Shown: one piece after another, positions 36,176-44,744 of the stretch
How the letters are laid out: each line of letters starts with the position of its first letter
Numbering within the stretch: the first letter of the stretch is position 1
Origin: Pedobacter mucosus
GTDB lineage: Bacteria > Bacteroidota > Bacteroidia > Sphingobacteriales > Sphingobacteriaceae
Assembly: GCF_022200785.1 (NCBI RefSeq)
Contig: NZ_CP087585.1
Span: forward strand, 4,650,001 to 4,714,000
DNA length: 64,000 bases
Direction of reading: 5' to 3'
Notes under the pieces: model-generated
What the model was told of the DNA's origin: nothing
Database searches by the model: none
What the model saw: only the letters and a program-made list of their open reading frames with translations
Program-made: the position numbers and the translations under genes

Positions 36176-36811
36176 GGACGCCTTATCTTGCTGACTATCA
36201 AAATTATACAAGAGGCAATTATGTCGACTCATCGAATCACTCACTGCCATATTTTAAACTGCAAAGTTATTGTTTAAATGTACATATAAAATATCTTGAA
36301 AACAAGCCATCTCTTATTGCTGCTTTGAAGAAAATTTTGAATGTAGAAGTTTTCTCAAATAAAAAGGTCAGCAATATATCTACAAGCTCGAAGTTAAGAA
36401 TACAAAGATGATAGTGCTATGCGAAAACATAGACTTTCTAACTAGGCCTATGCGTGCTAGGGCTAATGAAATAGAATTTTGGTATGCAGGTGGAAAAAAT
36501 GTGAGCAAACTCGAATTCGCCTCAACAAGAAATCTCCCAGTGTTCTATTCATGCGATTGGGATTATGATGGGATATATATAATATGTCCGTTGGTAAAAA
36601 ATCATCTGCTGGATATTAAGCTGTTAAATCCAATGGGAAACCAAAAAGCATTGCGGAAAGTGAGCACAAAAGTTTATCGAAAGGAATCGTTTCGCTGAAT
36701 GATAAATTCGGTTTGACTGATGAACTGCAGGAAATAATATGTAATTTAATCCAAAACGATCAATGGATAATAGAAGAATCAAATGACTTATTAGCGATGG
36801 TGAAATTTTAA
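36176..36811 (+). pseudogene. Decayed Toprim protein (DUF2220/JetD-like)
   Basis: One protein can be followed through three frames. 36176-~36370 reads TPYLADYQNYTRG...KPSLIAALKKILNVEVF with no start codon, cut at the att repeat. After a slip in an A-run, 36380-36670 reads IVLCENIDFLTRP...FWYAGGKNVSKLEF...LPVFYSCDWDYDG. A second slip near 36660 gives the C-terminus, DELQEIICNLIQNDQWIIEES to the stop at 36811. The 'ENxxFL', 'GG' and 'DxDxDG' spacing fits the Toprim domain of DUF2220 proteins such as JetD of Wadjet. Family assignment is by eye; non-functional. Confidence 0.6.
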
Positions 36812-37118
36812 CCTGCTGTATTTATCTCCCGCTATAATTAACATTGACTCAATTTCACCGATGGTTGATCCACATATCAAGTGCTGATTACTTTAGTAAC
36901 GCCAGCTTTTTAATGTGTTTTTTTTTGCAAATAATTAACTAATAAATTGAATCAGGTTCTGCAAAGCTCCCGACATATTTAAAGCGACATCTACATCAAA
37001 TGAACTTATAAGTGTAGATAATTCGTGTCTATAAGATAAGCAAATATCCTTTTATTTAACGCATATTACTGTAATAAAATATTGCAATAGGTTCAATAAT
37101 ATTGATTTATCCAACGGG
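36812..37118. other. Non-coding stretch in the island
   Basis: 307 AT-rich bases between the Toprim and HlyD remnants. Nothing recognisable. Confidence 0.5.
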
Positions 37119-37605
37119 CTACTTTTTCATAATATACTTTAAATTATCGAAGAGCCGTTCGATCAGACGTCGATCATTTGTAATAATCTCTGCTGATCCT
37201 TTTGCCTCTGCCTTAAAATCTAAGTAGAGACCATAGTTAGTCCGTAATTGATTTGGAAAATCCACTAATACCATGTAAGTGTCTATAGCAGACTTATCGG
37301 TTTTAGTGATGTTTGTAGTAAGGGATACAGATTTAACTTGGCCTTTAATAGAGCCATACTCAATATAAGGATAATTATCGAGCTTAATAATCACCTCTTG
37401 CCCCAATTTTATCTTCCCACTTCCTCGCGCAGATAAAATAACCTGGCCAAATGCATTTTTGAATTTTGGAACTATTGTAAATACAGATTCTCCAGATTGT
37501 ACAAACTGATTTTCACTATAAAATTTCAAAAATTGAACGTTTCCATCGAAGGAGGCTCTAAAAACATATTTTTGCTCCCAACTTTTAATATTATCAATTA
37601 GATTT
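37119..37605 (-). pseudogene. 5'-truncated HlyD-family membrane fusion protein
   Basis: The frame is open from ~37605 without a start codon and reads LIDNIKSWEQKYVFRASFDG then NQFVQSGESVFTIVP...GQVILSARGSGKIKLGQEVIIKL. This is the C-terminal lipoyl/β-barrel half of HlyD adaptors used by peptidase-containing ABC exporters in Bacteroidota. The N-terminal membrane helix and coiled coil are absent. A TTG at 37529 could start a shorter product, but without the membrane anchor it would not work. Confidence 0.65.
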
Positions 37606-37647
37606 GGCTATTAACATTAATTATATACATGTTTATCAAATTTTAAG

Positions 37648-38288
37648 ATGAAAAAAAAAATCTATTTTTATTCCTTCTGTTTTTACAATTTTTAGCAATA
37701 GCACAAACCTCGAAGAACCAGCATAACCCTAAAGCTTTCGCATTAAATACCAAAGCATTTCATATGCTAATAAGTGGTGGTGCAGGTGAAAAATTATCTG
37801 ATAAGGAATTAAACATTAAGATTATAAGAATTTTAGACAGCGCTATCAAAATTGAGCCAACATACAATTCTGCCGTTATGAATGGATTATCTCCGCTAAT
37901 AAAGCTCAAGAGATACAAAGAAGCAATAGCTGCTGTTAAACAACAAATTGTAATTTATCCCCATGACTATAATTTGTACATTAAAGGAGGTATAATTTAT
38001 ATGGATTATTTAAATAAAAAAATGGAAGCGATAAATTTTTTTAATACAGCTTACAAAATTACTTTGATAAAAGGGAAAAAGGTGGTTTCAGATGATCTTA
38101 AGATTGCATTCGCTTTAATCTATTTCAAAGGAAAACAAGAAGCTATAAAATATTTAAATAGAGTTTCAGCAAACTATAACGATACAAAATCTCTTGATCA
38201 AATTAAGGTATACAAACAGATGATTACGAATGAGAAATTTGATGTCAAAACTAACTTCAAAATCTTCAACAATTTTAGCACTATATAA
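37648..38288 (+). pseudogene. Secreted TPR-like protein, frameshifted in a poly-A tract
   Basis: ATG at 37648 is followed by ten A residues. With eleven, the frame would give MKKKNLFLFLLFLQFLAIAQ, a textbook signal peptide, running on into QTSKNQHNPKAFALNTKAFH and the long frame ending at 38288. With ten it stops after 15 codons. The mature part (~190 residues) has TPR-like helices: LIKLKRYKEAIAAVKQQIVIYP and DYNLYIKGGIIYMDYLNKKMEAINFF. Translation from 37764 would lack the signal. It may be phase-variable, mutated or a sequencing error. Confidence 0.65.
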
Positions 38289-39847
38289 CATTGTTCTAAG
38301 ATGTTTCTTTAAAGCAATGCACAAATAATTAAAATAACAAGTTAATTATGCTTAATGTTACTTACTAATTAATCATGGATTGAATACGGGAGTAGAATAT
38401 TGATTTAATTAGAATTAGTGCTTAGTTCAACTTAAGATCAGGCGAGTGACTTCAGCATTGCCCTAAATCTCAAAAATAATTATTAAATTAAAAGAGGCTA
38501 GTGAAATGAGTTCATTAGCCTTTTTATTATTCTTAAATTAAGATCTTTAGGTATTTACCCTGCTTTTGTTTGAAATATACTCCCGCTTTTTTTCTAATAA
38601 AAGTTTATTAAGCGTTTTTATGAAATATTTTAATAGATGGCATTGAATTGTACAAATTAATTTATTTGACTCAATATAGCTTTTTTTTCATCTGTAAGTG
38701 CTCTGGAAAATATAGAGTGATTATAAAGTTTTGTATGATAAGGGCATTTGAGACTAGTTCATCCAAATATGGCAAGTATTAGTTTTATAGGTGAAACATA
38801 TACGCTGTTGGAGATTAAGCATACACCTTAATAAAGCTACATAGCTTTTTTTATGAAGAGCTTGGAACACGAAACTGACATATTACCGCTATTTCTCATG
38901 GGCGTATAAAGAAAGTTTTTTTTGCAACATTGATTTTGATTTGATTAAAACCAATTAACATCTAATTATTCTAAAAAACGAAATAATGGCAGATGCTGAT
39001 TATTAGTAATAATACATCTTTGCTGGCGAAGTTGCTTAAGAATGCCAATAATATATTCTGTGATCATTAAACTTCCTTTATTTAGAAATAAAGTGTCAAT
39101 CTAGAATGATACTTCTTAGAAAAACCTATTTTAGATCTAATATTATCTATGAATGAACAAAACTGGCTAGTTTCTGAATAATTGTAGCTCAACCGCTCAG
39201 GGATAAAGCCCATTTTTGGCTGATGTTCTTTTGCATCAGATAGATCAGGTTTAACAAGGCTATATCTGAAGTAAATGCACCCTTTGTTTTAGAAACTTTC
39301 CTTAACTGTCAATGAAATACGTAATGGTATATGTAGTATAGGTTACTTCCTAAATGGGGCTTCATCACTAAAATAGGCAGCGAATAACTAGGTTTCTACA
39401 CTGTGACTTTAGCACTTTTATATTTTTTTTTTTCTCATGGAGTTTGTAGTGCATAAACCAAGTGGTTTGACCCTATTGTGACAATCTATATTGATCATAA
39501 ATACCTTTAGGTTAGTCTGTTATAACAAATTATTTGTTAATATGGAGTTCAATTGAAAGCGGTTTATCCATTATGCCACTAGCGAAAGTTGCAAGTTATT
39601 TATGAACTTAAAGCATCGCTAATCGCGATTTTCGGATGAAAATAATAGGTTGTCAAAAACTGTCTTTATTATAGTAAAAATCTAAGCAAAAGTTTTTTTG
39701 CATAATAATTGATTTTATGGGAAACCGTAAAAATTGTACTTATGGTGTTTTTATATTTGGCTTTGAGGGATAATATACTTAATACCTAGTATTGTGTGGT
39801 TTGAGGTTTTCCTTATTATCGTAGAATAATGAAATCAAATTATTGTT
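38289..39847. other. 1.56-kb non-coding stretch in the island
   Basis: Apart from the terminator at 38495-38525 I find no gene, tRNA or clear repeat on either strand. Stops are frequent in all frames. It may be eroded former genes. The right end should hold the promoter of the DUF6119 gene. Confidence 0.5.
38495..38525 (+). terminator. Terminator downstream of the TPR gene
   Basis: Stem AGGCTAGTGAA/TTCATTAGCCT (G-U pair allowed) followed by TTTTT at 38521-38525. Confidence 0.65.
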
Positions 39848-41632
39848 ATGTCGGAAAAGATACAGAATAGCTTTTATCTCCTGAAGGATTCAGTCACTAC
39901 TTATAGTAGAAAGCTGGCTAAAAATGTTAAAGAGAATATTGATAATGTTTTCATTAAAAAATTAATGAAAGAAAAGGGTTTCAAGCCGCAGAAAGTTATT
40001 GCAGCATTAAGTTCGGATTATGAAATTTCTCTTTACTACAAGGCAAAAAATGCTCCTGTTAAATGGAAAGATTTTATTGGTTATGTTGCGCTGCCTGGGG
40101 AGCCGATATTGAAAGTAAGTACAGGGAAGACTGAAAGTTATGTAATGCTTTTGTATAGCAGAAAGGGAAAAGCTTATTATGCAAGCACTGGTGGCTATGG
40201 ACATATGGTAGTTCAAGATATTGCTATAAGTGATTTAGGTATTGAAATATTGGCGAGGTTAATCAAGCCAGAGGATAAAGCACTCCGGGCATCGAAAGAG
40301 CGTAGTTTAACTGGTGGTGTGCTTGGTTCGGTTAAGATCTTTAGAAATAGCTATAACCTTTCTGAGAACGAAAGTTTTGGAAGTATTTATAATGAGCTTA
40401 ACGCGGCAGTACACCGGGATAAGCTTGTTAGTATCTTCGGTTTTTCAGCTGCAGAAGTTAATTCAGATAGTCTTTGTGTTGCTAAAAATTCTTTTTCAAT
40501 TAAAAAGTCAATAAGTTTTAGAGAGCTTTTAAGAGTTATTACGAGCTGTGAAAAACTGCTTTCATCACCAGCTCTTGTGGAGATCAATACGGTTGAAAAA
40601 TTGGGACGCAGTAGCCGGCCACTAATAACAGATCTTAATAATGTTGTCCATTGGAAGGTGTTTATGAATTATGTGGATCCAGATAAATTCTTTAGTGTGG
40701 AAATTAGCCATCGGGATTTTGAGCGTTATTATCTTTCGACTTATTCGGAGTTTACTTTTCATCTAAACGGAATCCAAGAAAGAAAATTTGAGGAGCCGGT
40801 GAGGGATATCCAGACCTTACTTGATGAAATTAGAACTACCGATCCAGCGCTAAGTCAGGATGATTTTAATAGAGTTGTAGCAACAGCTTCCCTTGTTACC
40901 TTTGATAGTGATGGAAACGAACTGACAAGTGATTTAATGAGAGATCATTACTGTACGGAAATTGGTCATCATGGAAGAAATTATTTTCTAATAGAAAAAG
41001 AGTGGTATGAGATCAGCCATACTATGATTGATAAGATCAATGAAACCTGTAAAGGATTTATAACTTCAAGACCTTATATAGGACCTGTAATGGATGCTTG
41101 GGATTCATCTTTTTCATCTGAGAATGATTTTAATGCCCATTATCTTACCAAACCAGATTCTTTGGTTTTTGATAAAATTACACCTTCAAATATTGAGGTC
41201 TGTGATATTTTAAGGTGGAATACCACGCATATTTATTTGTATCACGTTAAGAAGGGATTTGATAACTCTATGCGGGATCTTTGTAGCCAGGTGTTTATTT
41301 CGGCGAGAAGGGTATTGGAAGATTCTAAAAGCAAATATGAATTTATTGGTTTGCTTTACGATGAGCTGTTCAAAAGTAGAGGGAAATCTCTCTATATTCA
41401 GAATGCGCAGAAAAAGTTGAAGAAGATGCCGCGTAAGGATTTCATTGCTTTATTTGAAAAACGCAAATTAGTTTTCGTGTTGGCGGTTAAGGATACTTCG
41501 AAGAAAATCAGGCGTCTAGCTACCAATATTGAGGATTTTGATTCTAATATCGCCAAGTTTTCGCTTAATGAGTTGACACAGAAAATGCGAAATCTAGAAA
41601 TAGACTTTCAGATATTACAGCTGGAGAAATAA
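39848..41632 (+). CDS. DUF6119 (TIGR04141, 'sporadically distributed') family protein
   Basis: 594 residues, near the family length. The N-terminal FYLLKDSVTTYSRKL, the block APVKWKDFIGYVALPGEPIL and YYASTGGYGHMVVQDIAISDLGIEIL match the family layout (W-F, then the FxxGYGxxLL...DFGL motif). A C-terminal part (~300-594) contains YCTEIGHHGRNYFLIEKEWYEIS and EFIGLLYDELFKSRGKSLYIQNA. No signal or membrane span. The family occurs on genomic islands with no proven function; a defence role is my inference from context. Single gene with long flanking non-coding DNA. Confidence 0.65.
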   Translation: MSEKIQNSFYLLKDSVTTYSRKLAKNVKENIDNVFIKKLMKEKGFKPQKVIAALSSDYEISLYYKAKNAPVKWKDFIGYVALPGEPILKVSTGKTESYVMLLYSRKGKAYYASTGGYGHMVVQDIAISDLGIEILARLIKPEDKALRASKERSLTGGVLGSVKIFRNSYNLSENESFGSIYNELNAAVHRDKLVSIFGFSAAEVNSDSLCVAKNSFSIKKSISFRELLRVITSCEKLLSSPALVEINTVEKLGRSSRPLITDLNNVVHWKVFMNYVDPDKFFSVEISHRDFERYYLSTYSEFTFHLNGIQERKFEEPVRDIQTLLDEIRTTDPALSQDDFNRVVATASLVTFDSDGNELTSDLMRDHYCTEIGHHGRNYFLIEKEWYEISHTMIDKINETCKGFITSRPYIGPVMDAWDSSFSSENDFNAHYLTKPDSLVFDKITPSNIEVCDILRWNTTHIYLYHVKKGFDNSMRDLCSQVFISARRVLEDSKSKYEFIGLLYDELFKSRGKSLYIQNAQKKLKKMPRKDFIALFEKRKLVFVLAVKDTSKKIRRLATNIEDFDSNIAKFSLNELTQKMRNLEIDFQILQLEK

Positions 41633-42219
41633 AATCTAGTGTTTATTCTGCATATTTCGGCGAAGTTGTCCGCCTGTTTTACTCCAAAGTGATGGGACAT
41701 TTCGCACCGAGCTGGTCGTTTGATTTAGCAATCAACATCCGCCTATTACTTTACTTATCGTTTGAGAATGTCTCAGGCTTAATTTTTAGGGTAGCAAGGA
41801 ATAAAAGATAGACCTCGATGCTTTTATTTTGTTTAAAGGGTAGAGAATAAAATTTAAATCTTAGTCATCATTTTAGCGATCAGTTTGGCATGAATCGCTA
41901 CGATACTTTAACCGAAATACGTATCAAACCAAAAATGAGAGAATATGGAATATTTTTTGTCTGTTTTTTGTGGCGTGCTATTATATTAGGAGTTTGACGG
42001 AAAGGATCAAATGGTTTTTTCAGTTTTCTGTAGTAATTATTTTCATTGATCCTTTTTTCACCATTCATTGATAAAACTTCAGGAGCCCTAGGGTAATACC
42101 GTAAAATGGTTTCTTAAAAGATTCAATTTTGAAGTCAATTTACTGACAAAGCTGTATTTATAATGTCTATGCAATTTTGGAAGTATTAGAAACTTAAGAA
42201 GAATTAAAGCAAAAAGATT
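41633..42219. other. Non-coding stretch with a solo IS21-like end
   Basis: 587 bases. 41650-41671 resembles the right end of the IS21 element in this island (about 17 of 22 bases), listed separately. Otherwise no gene; the region before 42220 should hold the regulator promoter. Confidence 0.5.
41650..41671. repeat. Candidate solo IS21-like terminal repeat
   Basis: GCATATTTCGGCGAAGTTGTCC against GTATATTTCGGAGAAACTGACC of the IS21 right end, roughly 17/22. It lies 18 bases after the DUF6119 stop with no transposase attached. Confidence 0.4.
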
Positions 42220-42495
42220 ATGGCAATATTGGATCTAATAACAAAAGAAGATTTATTACAGTTCAAGATGGAACTGCTTGAGGAAATGAGGCAAATCCAA
42301 AAACAAAACGGCGATACCGTAGGATCAAAAAAGTGGATGAAAGGAATTGATGTTCGCAGAATGCTTAGCATTTCTTCAGGTACATTGCAGAATCTAAGGA
42401 TAAATGGTACTATTCAATATAGTAAAGTTGGCGGGTCCATGTTTTATAAACTTGAGGATATTGAAACGATGTTAGGTGAAAAAAATAAAGGGTAA
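42220..42495 (+). CDS. Excisionase-like helix-turn-helix protein
   Basis: 91 residues. A predicted coiled N-terminus (DLLQFKMELLEEMRQIQKQ) precedes a MerR/Xis-type helix-turn-helix (KWMKGIDVRRMLSISSGTLQNLRINGTI and YSKVGGSMFYKLEDIETML). Proteins of this type are standard in Bacteroidota integrative elements, where they act as excision or transfer regulators. The stop overlaps the next start by one base (TAATG), so the pair is co-translated. Confidence 0.82.
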   Translation: MAILDLITKEDLLQFKMELLEEMRQIQKQNGDTVGSKKWMKGIDVRRMLSISSGTLQNLRINGTIQYSKVGGSMFYKLEDIETMLGEKNKG

Positions 42496-42779
42496 TGATG
42501 GAGAATAGTTCTGAAGCAGTTTTAGCAGCTTTCTTTAATAAGTCCAAAATGGACAAATTGATGATCATTTCCCATGTTAGCCTTTTCGCTGCCATTTATC
42601 ATTGCTCTAAAGGTGAATCTAATTCAAAGATACCTGTAACCAGAAGGAAACTTATGCAGCTTTCAAAGATCTGTTCCATCGCCACTTATCATAAATGTAT
42701 GAGAGATCTTAATGAGGAAGGCTATATTATTTATAAGCCCTCATTTAATCCAAAGGGCAGCATTGTAAAGATTATTTGA
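42495..42779 (+). CDS. Small winged-helix-like regulator of a mobile element
   Basis: 94 residues. The C-terminal two thirds read SKIPVTRRKLMQLSKICSIATYHKCMRDLNEEGYIIYKP, a helix-turn-helix with a wing. The hydrophobic helix LMIISHVSLFAAIYHCS precedes it. Small proteins of this kind follow excisionase-like genes in Bacteroidota elements; the function is not proven. Translationally coupled to the gene before it. Confidence 0.7.
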   Translation: MMENSSEAVLAAFFNKSKMDKLMIISHVSLFAAIYHCSKGESNSKIPVTRRKLMQLSKICSIATYHKCMRDLNEEGYIIYKPSFNPKGSIVKII

Positions 42780-43028
42780 TTACAAAAGGATATTAAATCT
42801 TATCCTTAATGCCTTTACTATACTGTTTTATTGGACTCCAAGTGTTGAGTTATCCAGCCCATGGATAAAATAGCGTAAATATAAATGTACAGTTTATTTG
42901 TAAAATTATAATATGAACATAGTTAAGTGAGTTCTATAAACGAATTGTTAGAATAAGGGAAGACTATCCGTTTAATCTTTTAATAATCCTTTTAAGGGAA
43001 ACCGTAATTTATTCATAAGTATGAAGGA

Positions 43029-43036
43029 TACATTTG
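43029..43036 (+). promoter_or_regulatory. -7 box of the small Pro/Lys-rich peptide gene
   Basis: TACATTTG, exact TAnnTTTG, 35 bases before the ATG at 43072. Confidence 0.5.
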
Positions 43037-43071
43037 TAAAATAAATTATAAACTTTTAATAAACATTTATT

Positions 43072-43212
43072 ATGCAAGAAATTAACGCAATTTTACCCGG
43101 TCCAAAACCCAAAAAAGATGATGGGGAAGATGACAGAAGAAGAAGGGTTACTCCTGAAGTAAAACCCAAACATCCTGATTTAAAACCCCACGTCCACAAG
43201 CCAAAGGATTAG
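43072..43212 (+). CDS. 46-aa Pro/Lys/Asp-rich peptide, own promoter and terminator
   Basis: The product begins MQEINAILPGPKPKKDDGED and ends HPDLKPHVHKPKD. It is very hydrophilic, with five Arg/Asp-rich residues in the centre (DDRRRRV) and Pro every few positions; it would be unstructured. A consensus -7 box (43029-43036) and a strong terminator (43250-43282) frame it exactly, which is good evidence for a genuine short transcript unit. No family recognised. Possibilities are a secreted or modified peptide, an antitoxin-like or regulatory peptide; none is supported further. Confidence 0.6.
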   Translation: MQEINAILPGPKPKKDDGEDDRRRRVTPEVKPKHPDLKPHVHKPKD

Positions 43213-43643
43213 GTAACTAAAACAAAATCATCAAATTTATCTAGTATCCAGCCAAAAAACGTTAAAGTTTTTTGGCTTTTTTATTACATGTTGATCTATT
43301 AATTATCTAAACTCGGCTACCAGTATAATTATATTTTACCAAGTTGACAGCTACTAAATAATTATGTTTACTATTTCCATATTAGAAAGATTGCTACAAA
43401 ATACAATCGTATTATGAGGTTCAGTTTAAGTTCTATCATAATATAGCTGAGCATTGCTTGAGTAATCGCTCCTCTTAAAACTGGAGTGTATTTGACCTCT
43501 TAATAATCTACCTATATCGGTTGAAATTTATTACTAAGTAATTTACTAATTGCTTTCATTCCCAGTCCATATGCAATATTGAATTCATTGTCCAGCTGCT
43601 CTTCTAAGTGTGATTCTTGAAATATACTCTATAACGTTATATT
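43213..43643. other. Non-coding stretch with a gene fragment
   Basis: 431 bases holding the terminator at 43250-43282. On the minus strand ~43512-43625 there is a short open fragment ending LEEQLDNEFNIAYGLGMKA then ISKLLSNKFQPI, without a start codon; it may be the tail of a lost gene. Confidence 0.4.
43250..43282 (+). terminator. Terminator of the 46-aa peptide gene
   Basis: Stem AGCCAAAAAAC/GTTTTTTGGCT with a 6-nt loop and a trailing T-run. Confidence 0.85.
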
Positions 43644-44477
43644 CTATCTTGAACCAAAATACCTCCGAAGAATGTATAAGCTTAATGGTTTAAGGTTTTT
43701 GCTCCTATATACAGGATGGTTGCCAGGACCCGTAAAACATTCAGGTATGTCATTTATTTTTATGTAAAAGACTTTGTTAATTGAGTAAGTAGTCATGGTA
43801 TCAGGCTGAGTGATTCTCTTGAAATGGATCAACCTTGCTGAATCCAGGGCTATAATCTCCTTTTCAAAAATTTTCTTGTTGCAGTCCACAGGTTCATAAT
43901 GGTCGGAACTCCAATACATGCATTGCTGTGTCGGATAATGATCTTTACTTATTATTCCAACAACATAAGTTAGGCTTAAAGTAAGCAATGCTGCGCCAAA
44001 AGCAATCAAGCTCCATCGTCGATATCTGGATCCTTGCCAAAACTTCACTATAGATGGAATAAAGGATATGTGCCTTTCTGGAAAGATTGCGACAGGTTGT
44101 GCCTCAGATACTTTCTCTATATTCTTAAAGGAATCAAAGCGAAAAGGCCTTGGATTATAATCAATAAGCCACGCCAAAAGTTCAATATTTCTACTATCAG
44201 TTTCGGTTGTGGATTGACGAAGGAAGTTAAGCAAAGGCCTAAAACGATCTACATCAATTTGACTGATAACAGAATCGAAATTATCTTGAACAGTTGCCTG
44301 CCCAAAAAAATCCCTTAAAATTTTCCGGTCGCCTTCTAAAAATCGTTCTCCATAAATTTTTAAGCATTCTCTTTTCAATTTTGCCGCTGTCGGATCCATT
44401 AGATTATTCGACAATTTACCACTGGCTAGTCCTTGCCGATAATGACTTACAACAAGTTTTTTGTATTCCTCAAACAT
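43644..44477 (-). CDS. Membrane protein of unknown function
   Basis: 277 residues from the ATG at 44477 (MFEEYKKLVVSHYRQG). A longer frame exists, but a -7 box at 44525-44532 lies inside it. The N-terminal ~170 residues are helical and soluble (AAKLKRECLKIYGERFLEGD). One transmembrane helix follows (WSLIAFGAALLTLSLTYVVGII, ~185-206). The outer part carries CMYWSSDHYEPVDCNK, a Cys pair likely to be a disulfide. The layout suggests a cytosolic sensor-like domain and a periplasmic domain. No family name can be given; its promoter sits between it and the IS21. Confidence 0.65.
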   Translation of the reverse strand: MFEEYKKLVVSHYRQGLASGKLSNNLMDPTAAKLKRECLKIYGERFLEGDRKILRDFFGQATVQDNFDSVISQIDVDRFRPLLNFLRQSTTETDSRNIELLAWLIDYNPRPFRFDSFKNIEKVSEAQPVAIFPERHISFIPSIVKFWQGSRYRRWSLIAFGAALLTLSLTYVVGIISKDHYPTQQCMYWSSDHYEPVDCNKKIFEKEIIALDSARLIHFKRITQPDTMTTYSINKVFYIKINDIPECFTGPGNHPVYRSKNLKPLSLYILRRYFGSR

Positions 44478-44524
44478 TTTTAGAGACGATAATAGCTGCA
44501 ATGTAATGGAAATTCCGGAATTGC

Positions 44525-44532
44525 CAAAGGTA
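44525..44532 (-). promoter_or_regulatory. -7 box of the membrane protein gene
   Basis: Minus strand TACCTTTG, exact TAnnTTTG, 47 bases before the ATG at 44477. Confidence 0.45.
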
Positions 44533-44744
44533 TATGCAGAATTCGATAGGAACAAAAGGAATTATTGGAATTCCTTAGTCTGGAGTGGAGATTTCGCTGA
44601 AATTGACCACCCCGTTTCGGTTTAAACTGACCACCTGTTCCGCGGGAAACTGACCACCGGATTTCGGACCAAATTGACCAGTCCGAACGATCGGCAAATG
44701 CTATAGATACAAGTCTATTTTTGGGATATATATAATTCCCGAAG

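Noticed and set aside
36226..36246. Arm-type site at the left island end similar to the GTGAGTCA repeats near int
   Set aside because: The 'actcatcgaatcactcactg' text lies inside the coding remnant of the Toprim pseudogene, so the resemblance may be chance.
42220..42779. Possible toxin-antitoxin pair
   Set aside because: Both small proteins carry DNA-binding helices and neither resembles a toxin; mobile-element regulators explain them better.
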